From positions 1 through 8,046 of the forward strand of contig JASHSW010000068.1 in NCBI GenBank assembly GCA_030038595.1: 8,046 nt of DNA. The letters run 5' to 3'. How positions within the stretch are numbered: position 1 is the stretch's first letter; every line of letters starts with the position of its first letter. Below are positions 5,627-8,046 of this stretch, piece by piece. The DNA is from Methylovirgula sp. (GTDB lineage Bacteria; Pseudomonadota; Alphaproteobacteria; Rhizobiales; Beijerinckiaceae). The notes under the pieces are model-generated. The model searched no databases. It was not told where the DNA came from and saw nothing but the letters and a program-made list of their open reading frames with translations. Made by a program: the position numbers and the translations under genes.

Positions 5627-6811
5627 ATGCCGAGGACCGAGAACGCGCCTGACCGCAAGCTCCGCATTCTCCATGTATTGCGCGCCCCGGTTGGCGGCCT
5701 TTTCCGGCACGTGGTCGATCTCACCCGCGAACAGATCGCCCGCGGTCATGCGGTCGGCCTCGTAGCCGACTCGCTGACCGGCGGGGAGCGTGCGGTTCAG
5801 ATTCTCGCCGATCTCGAACCCTCGCTGGCGCTCGGCGTTCGGCGTTTCCCGATGCCGCGCCCGCCGCACATTCTCGACTTCCCCGCCGCCCTGCGGGTCG
5901 CCTTGCACGCCCGCGCGCTTCGCGCCGATGTCGTCCATGGGCACGGATCGAAGGGCGGCGCCTATGCGCGCCTGCCGGCTTTCCTGCCGGGATTTGCTTC
6001 GCCAATCCGGGCCTATACGCCGCATGGCGGCAGTTTCCATTTCCGTTCGGGGAGCTACATGACGGCCGAACGTCTGCTTGCCGCGCAGACGGACATTTTT
6101 CTTTTCGAAAGCGCCTATGTCGCCGGGCAGTTCGATGAACGCGTCGGCCGCACAAAAAGCCTCGTGCGGATCGTCCGAAATGGACTCAGCCCGACGGAAT
6201 TTGCGCCGCGCAAAGCCGCCGCGGATGCCGCCGACTTCCTGTTCATCGGCGAACTCTGCGGCGCCAAGGGGATCGATACGCTGATCGATGCGATGGCCCT
6301 GCTCTCGTCACGCGTTCCGCGGCCGCGTCTCATACTCGTCGGAGCGGGGCGTGACGAAGCCAAACTCGTCGCGCAAGCGAGGCAACGCGGCGTCTTGCGC
6401 GATATAACTTTCGCGGGAGCGATGCCTGCTCGCGAGGCTTTCCGACTCGGCCGCATCATCGTCGTCCCGAGTCGCGCCGAATCGCTTCCCTATATCGTGC
6501 TTGAAGCGGCCGCGGCGCAGGTACCCATGATCGCTACCGACGTGGGCGGAATCGCCGAAATACTAGGGCCTTATCGCGACAGGCTCATCCCTTGCGGCAA
6601 CCCGACGATTCTCGCCGCCACGATGCAGGCGGCGCTCGAAAGAAACCCGCGCGAGCTTGAGCAGGACGCCGCAGCGCTCGCCGCGTTCGTCAGGACGTTG
6701 TTCACAATCGACGACATGGCTGACGCCGTTCTTGCTGGCTACACCGAGGCGATCGCGAAACGGTCGCGGCGCAGGGATGCACCGAACGCCTCGTATGCCC
6801 TTCCTTCCTGA
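5627..6811 (+). CDS. GT4-family glycosyltransferase, GT-B fold, of the exopolysaccharide locus
   Basis: This 394-residue retaining glycosyltransferase adds a sugar from a nucleotide-sugar to a growing lipid-linked repeat unit at the cytoplasmic face. The N-terminal half (about 11-185) has the glycine-rich acceptor loop APVGGLFRHVVDL (20-32), DVVHGHGSKGG (101-111) and AYTPHGG (129-135). The C-terminal donor half has RNGL (184-187), FIGELCGAKGIDTLIDA (206-222), LILVGAG (235-241) and the GT4 signature E-x7-E (Glu285 in SRAESLPYIVLEA, Glu293). Length is normal for GT4. It begins 10 bp after the lipoprotein stop and ends 15 bp before the sugar phosphotransferase, so the three genes are probably one operon. 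The start is uncertain by two codons: ATG 5621 directly abuts GAAGAG, while ATG 5627 has it at a better 6-nt distance. Donor and acceptor cannot be told from sequence. Confidence 0.9.
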   Translation: MPRTENAPDRKLRILHVLRAPVGGLFRHVVDLTREQIARGHAVGLVADSLTGGERAVQILADLEPSLALGVRRFPMPRPPHILDFPAALRVALHARALRADVVHGHGSKGGAYARLPAFLPGFASPIRAYTPHGGSFHFRSGSYMTAERLLAAQTDIFLFESAYVAGQFDERVGRTKSLVRIVRNGLSPTEFAPRKAAADAADFLFIGELCGAKGIDTLIDAMALLSSRVPRPRLILVGAGRDEAKLVAQARQRGVLRDITFAGAMPAREAFRLGRIIVVPSRAESLPYIVLEAAAAQVPMIATDVGGIAEILGPYRDRLIPCGNPTILAATMQAALERNPRELEQDAAALAAFVRTLFTIDDMADAVLAGYTEAIAKRSRRRDAPNASYALPS

Positions 6812-6826
6812 ACGATCGCACGGGGA

Positions 6827-8046
6827 ATGACCACGTTTACACCGCATAACCTGCAGAAACCCGGATTTTCCGGCGATGTGCCGAGCGACGCCGAACGGCT
6901 TTTGGCCGCGGCGCGGGATTTGCAATGCAGTCCGGCACCGCCGGTCGTCTCCCGCGTCGTCCTCGAGGGTCTGGTGCGGATGGCGGAATTTCTCCTCATC
7001 CTGCTGGCCGGCCTCGGCGTATATCTCTTCCGTGCCGCGCCATCGCAGCGGCATGATTTGTCCTATTTCTTCGTGCTTGGCCTTCCGCTGGTCGCCGCCG
7101 GCGCGGTGCTCGCCCTCCAGTCTTTCGGTCTTTACAAGATCAGCGTATTCCGGACATTTCCGGCCAAAGCCTTGCGCCTTGCGATAGGTTTGGCGTGTAT
7201 TTTCGGCGCGGCCTTCGTCGCCGTCGCGAGCTTTCGGGTCGAGGCGGTTTATCCACGCGCTTTCCTGCTCATCTGGTTCTGCTGCGGGCTCGTGGCGCTC
7301 GGCTGCGAGCGCATTGTTCTGGCGCTGCTCGTCGACCGGCTAATCCGCATGGGCCGGCTCGTCCGCCGCACCGTGCTCGTCGGCGGCGGATCGGCGGCCG
7401 ACAGCCTGTTGCAGCAGCTCGCCAGGCAGACGCAGGCCGATCTGCAAGTGCTGGGGATTTTCGACGACCGAACGGATGCGCGCTCGCCTACGGTCGTCGC
7501 CGGCTTTCCGAAGCTCGGCACGGTTGACGAGCTCATCGAATTCGCGCGGCGCACGCGCATCGACCTCGTCATTTTCACCTTGCCGATCACCGCCGAGCAG
7601 CGCCTCTTGGAGATGCTGCGCAAGCTCTGGGTTCTGCCGATCGACATCCGGCTGGCGGCGCATAGGAACGAGCTGCACTTCCGGCCGCATTCTTATTCCT
7701 ACATCGGCACGGTCCCGCTCATCGACATCTTCGACAGGCCGATCGCCGATTGGGATCTTGTGCTGAAATATTGCTTCGATTGCGTGGTCGGCGCAATCCT
7801 GCTCGTCCTGCTCGCGCCTTTGATGGCGGCCGCCGCGCTTGCCATCAAGCTCGATTCACGGGGGCCGGTTCTGTTCAAGCAGAAGCGCTATGGATTCAAC
7901 AACGAGCTGATCGAGATCTACAAGTTCAGATCGATGTATGCGGACGCACTCGATTTCGGCGCCGCGAAACTCGTTACGAAGGGCGACCCTCGGGTGACGC
8001 GCGTCGGCCGCATCCTCCGCAAAACCTCGCTCGATGAATTGCCGCA
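6827..8046 (+). CDS. Undecaprenyl-phosphate sugar (probably glucose) phosphotransferase, WcaJ type, 3' end missing
   Basis: The frame is open from ATG 6827 to the right edge (406 codons, no stop), so the gene is cut by the window; relatives suggest about 100 residues are missing. The order is a polar N-terminal tail (1-45), about four membrane helices (near 50-69, 78-98, 114-135, 144-168), a CoA-binding-like nucleotide fold with VLVGGGSAADSLL (183-195), a further membrane/re-entrant helix (about 312-341), and the catalytic sugar-transferase domain: SRGPVLFKQKRYGFNN (344-359), EIYKFRSMYAD (363-373), LVTKGDPRVTRVGRILRKTSLDELP (382-406). This is the initiating enzyme of Wzx/Wzy-type exopolysaccharide: it moves a hexose-1-phosphate from a UDP-sugar to undecaprenyl phosphate at the inner membrane. 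The alphaproteobacterial FRSMYAD...LVT.DPRVTRVGR pattern favours glucose, but this is inference. It is 15 bp after the glycosyltransferase; GGGGA touching the ATG is a poor ribosome binding site, so coupled translation or a slightly different start is possible. Confidence 0.92.
   Translation, partial: MTTFTPHNLQKPGFSGDVPSDAERLLAAARDLQCSPAPPVVSRVVLEGLVRMAEFLLILLAGLGVYLFRAAPSQRHDLSYFFVLGLPLVAAGAVLALQSFGLYKISVFRTFPAKALRLAIGLACIFGAAFVAVASFRVEAVYPRAFLLIWFCCGLVALGCERIVLALLVDRLIRMGRLVRRTVLVGGGSAADSLLQQLARQTQADLQVLGIFDDRTDARSPTVVAGFPKLGTVDELIEFARRTRIDLVIFTLPITAEQRLLEMLRKLWVLPIDIRLAAHRNELHFRPHSYSYIGTVPLIDIFDRPIADWDLVLKYCFDCVVGAILLVLLAPLMAAAALAIKLDSRGPVLFKQKRYGFNNELIEIYKFRSMYADALDFGAAKLVTKGDPRVTRVGRILRKTSLDELP

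Noticed and set aside
4975..5724. A 249-codon minus-strand open frame opposite the export lipoprotein.
   Set aside because: No recognisable motif, and it lies over the conserved lipoprotein gene and its promoter region.

Overview
The window is a stretch of GC-rich alphaproteobacterial chromosome, probably from the Rhizobiales (Hyphomicrobiales). That placement rests on the very high G/C use at third codon positions, the short AmpG and the style of the exopolysaccharide genes; it is an inference and the genus cannot be fixed from sequence alone. I see no rRNA, tRNA, CRISPR array, insertion sequence or phage gene. All recognised genes look intact except the two cut by the window edges.

Left part (1-2645), housekeeping genes. 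A small YCII-like protein (minus strand, 92-436) is followed 5 bp downstream by the possible beginning of another minus-strand gene running off the left edge. Facing away from it is ydfG (593-1342, plus), an NADP-dependent short-chain dehydrogenase with all catalytic residues. It converges, with only 22 bp between the stop codons, on ampG (1365-2645, minus), a muropeptide permease of peptidoglycan recycling.

Right part (2730-8046), an exopolysaccharide synthesis and export locus arranged around a divergent, AT-rich control region (4854-5058). To the left (minus strand) lies a 707-residue Wzc/ExoP-type polysaccharide co-polymerase. To the right (plus strand) lie, in operon-like order, a short Wza/GumB-type outer-membrane export lipoprotein (5059-5616), a GT4 glycosyltransferase (5627-6811) and an undecaprenyl-phosphate sugar phosphotransferase of the WcaJ type (6827 to the right edge, incomplete). 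Together these supply the first step (loading a sugar phosphate, probably glucose, on undecaprenyl phosphate), one later sugar addition, control of polymer length, and passage through the periplasm. The polymerase (Wzy), flippase (Wzx) and further glycosyltransferases are not in the window and probably lie beyond the right edge.

The most notable features are: (1) the co-polymerase has a recognisable tyrosine-kinase (BY-kinase) domain with no Walker A P-loop, a Walker B-like motif without its acidic residue, no C-terminal tyrosine cluster and a strongly acidic insert before it, so it looks like a pseudokinase fusion; (2) the export lipoprotein is too short to form the usual outer-membrane helical pore; (3) the divergent promoter region holds an 18-bp near-palindrome built on TTAACC, with a matching half-site about three helical turns away and an exact TTAACCAT octamer, resembling a CtrA-type site.
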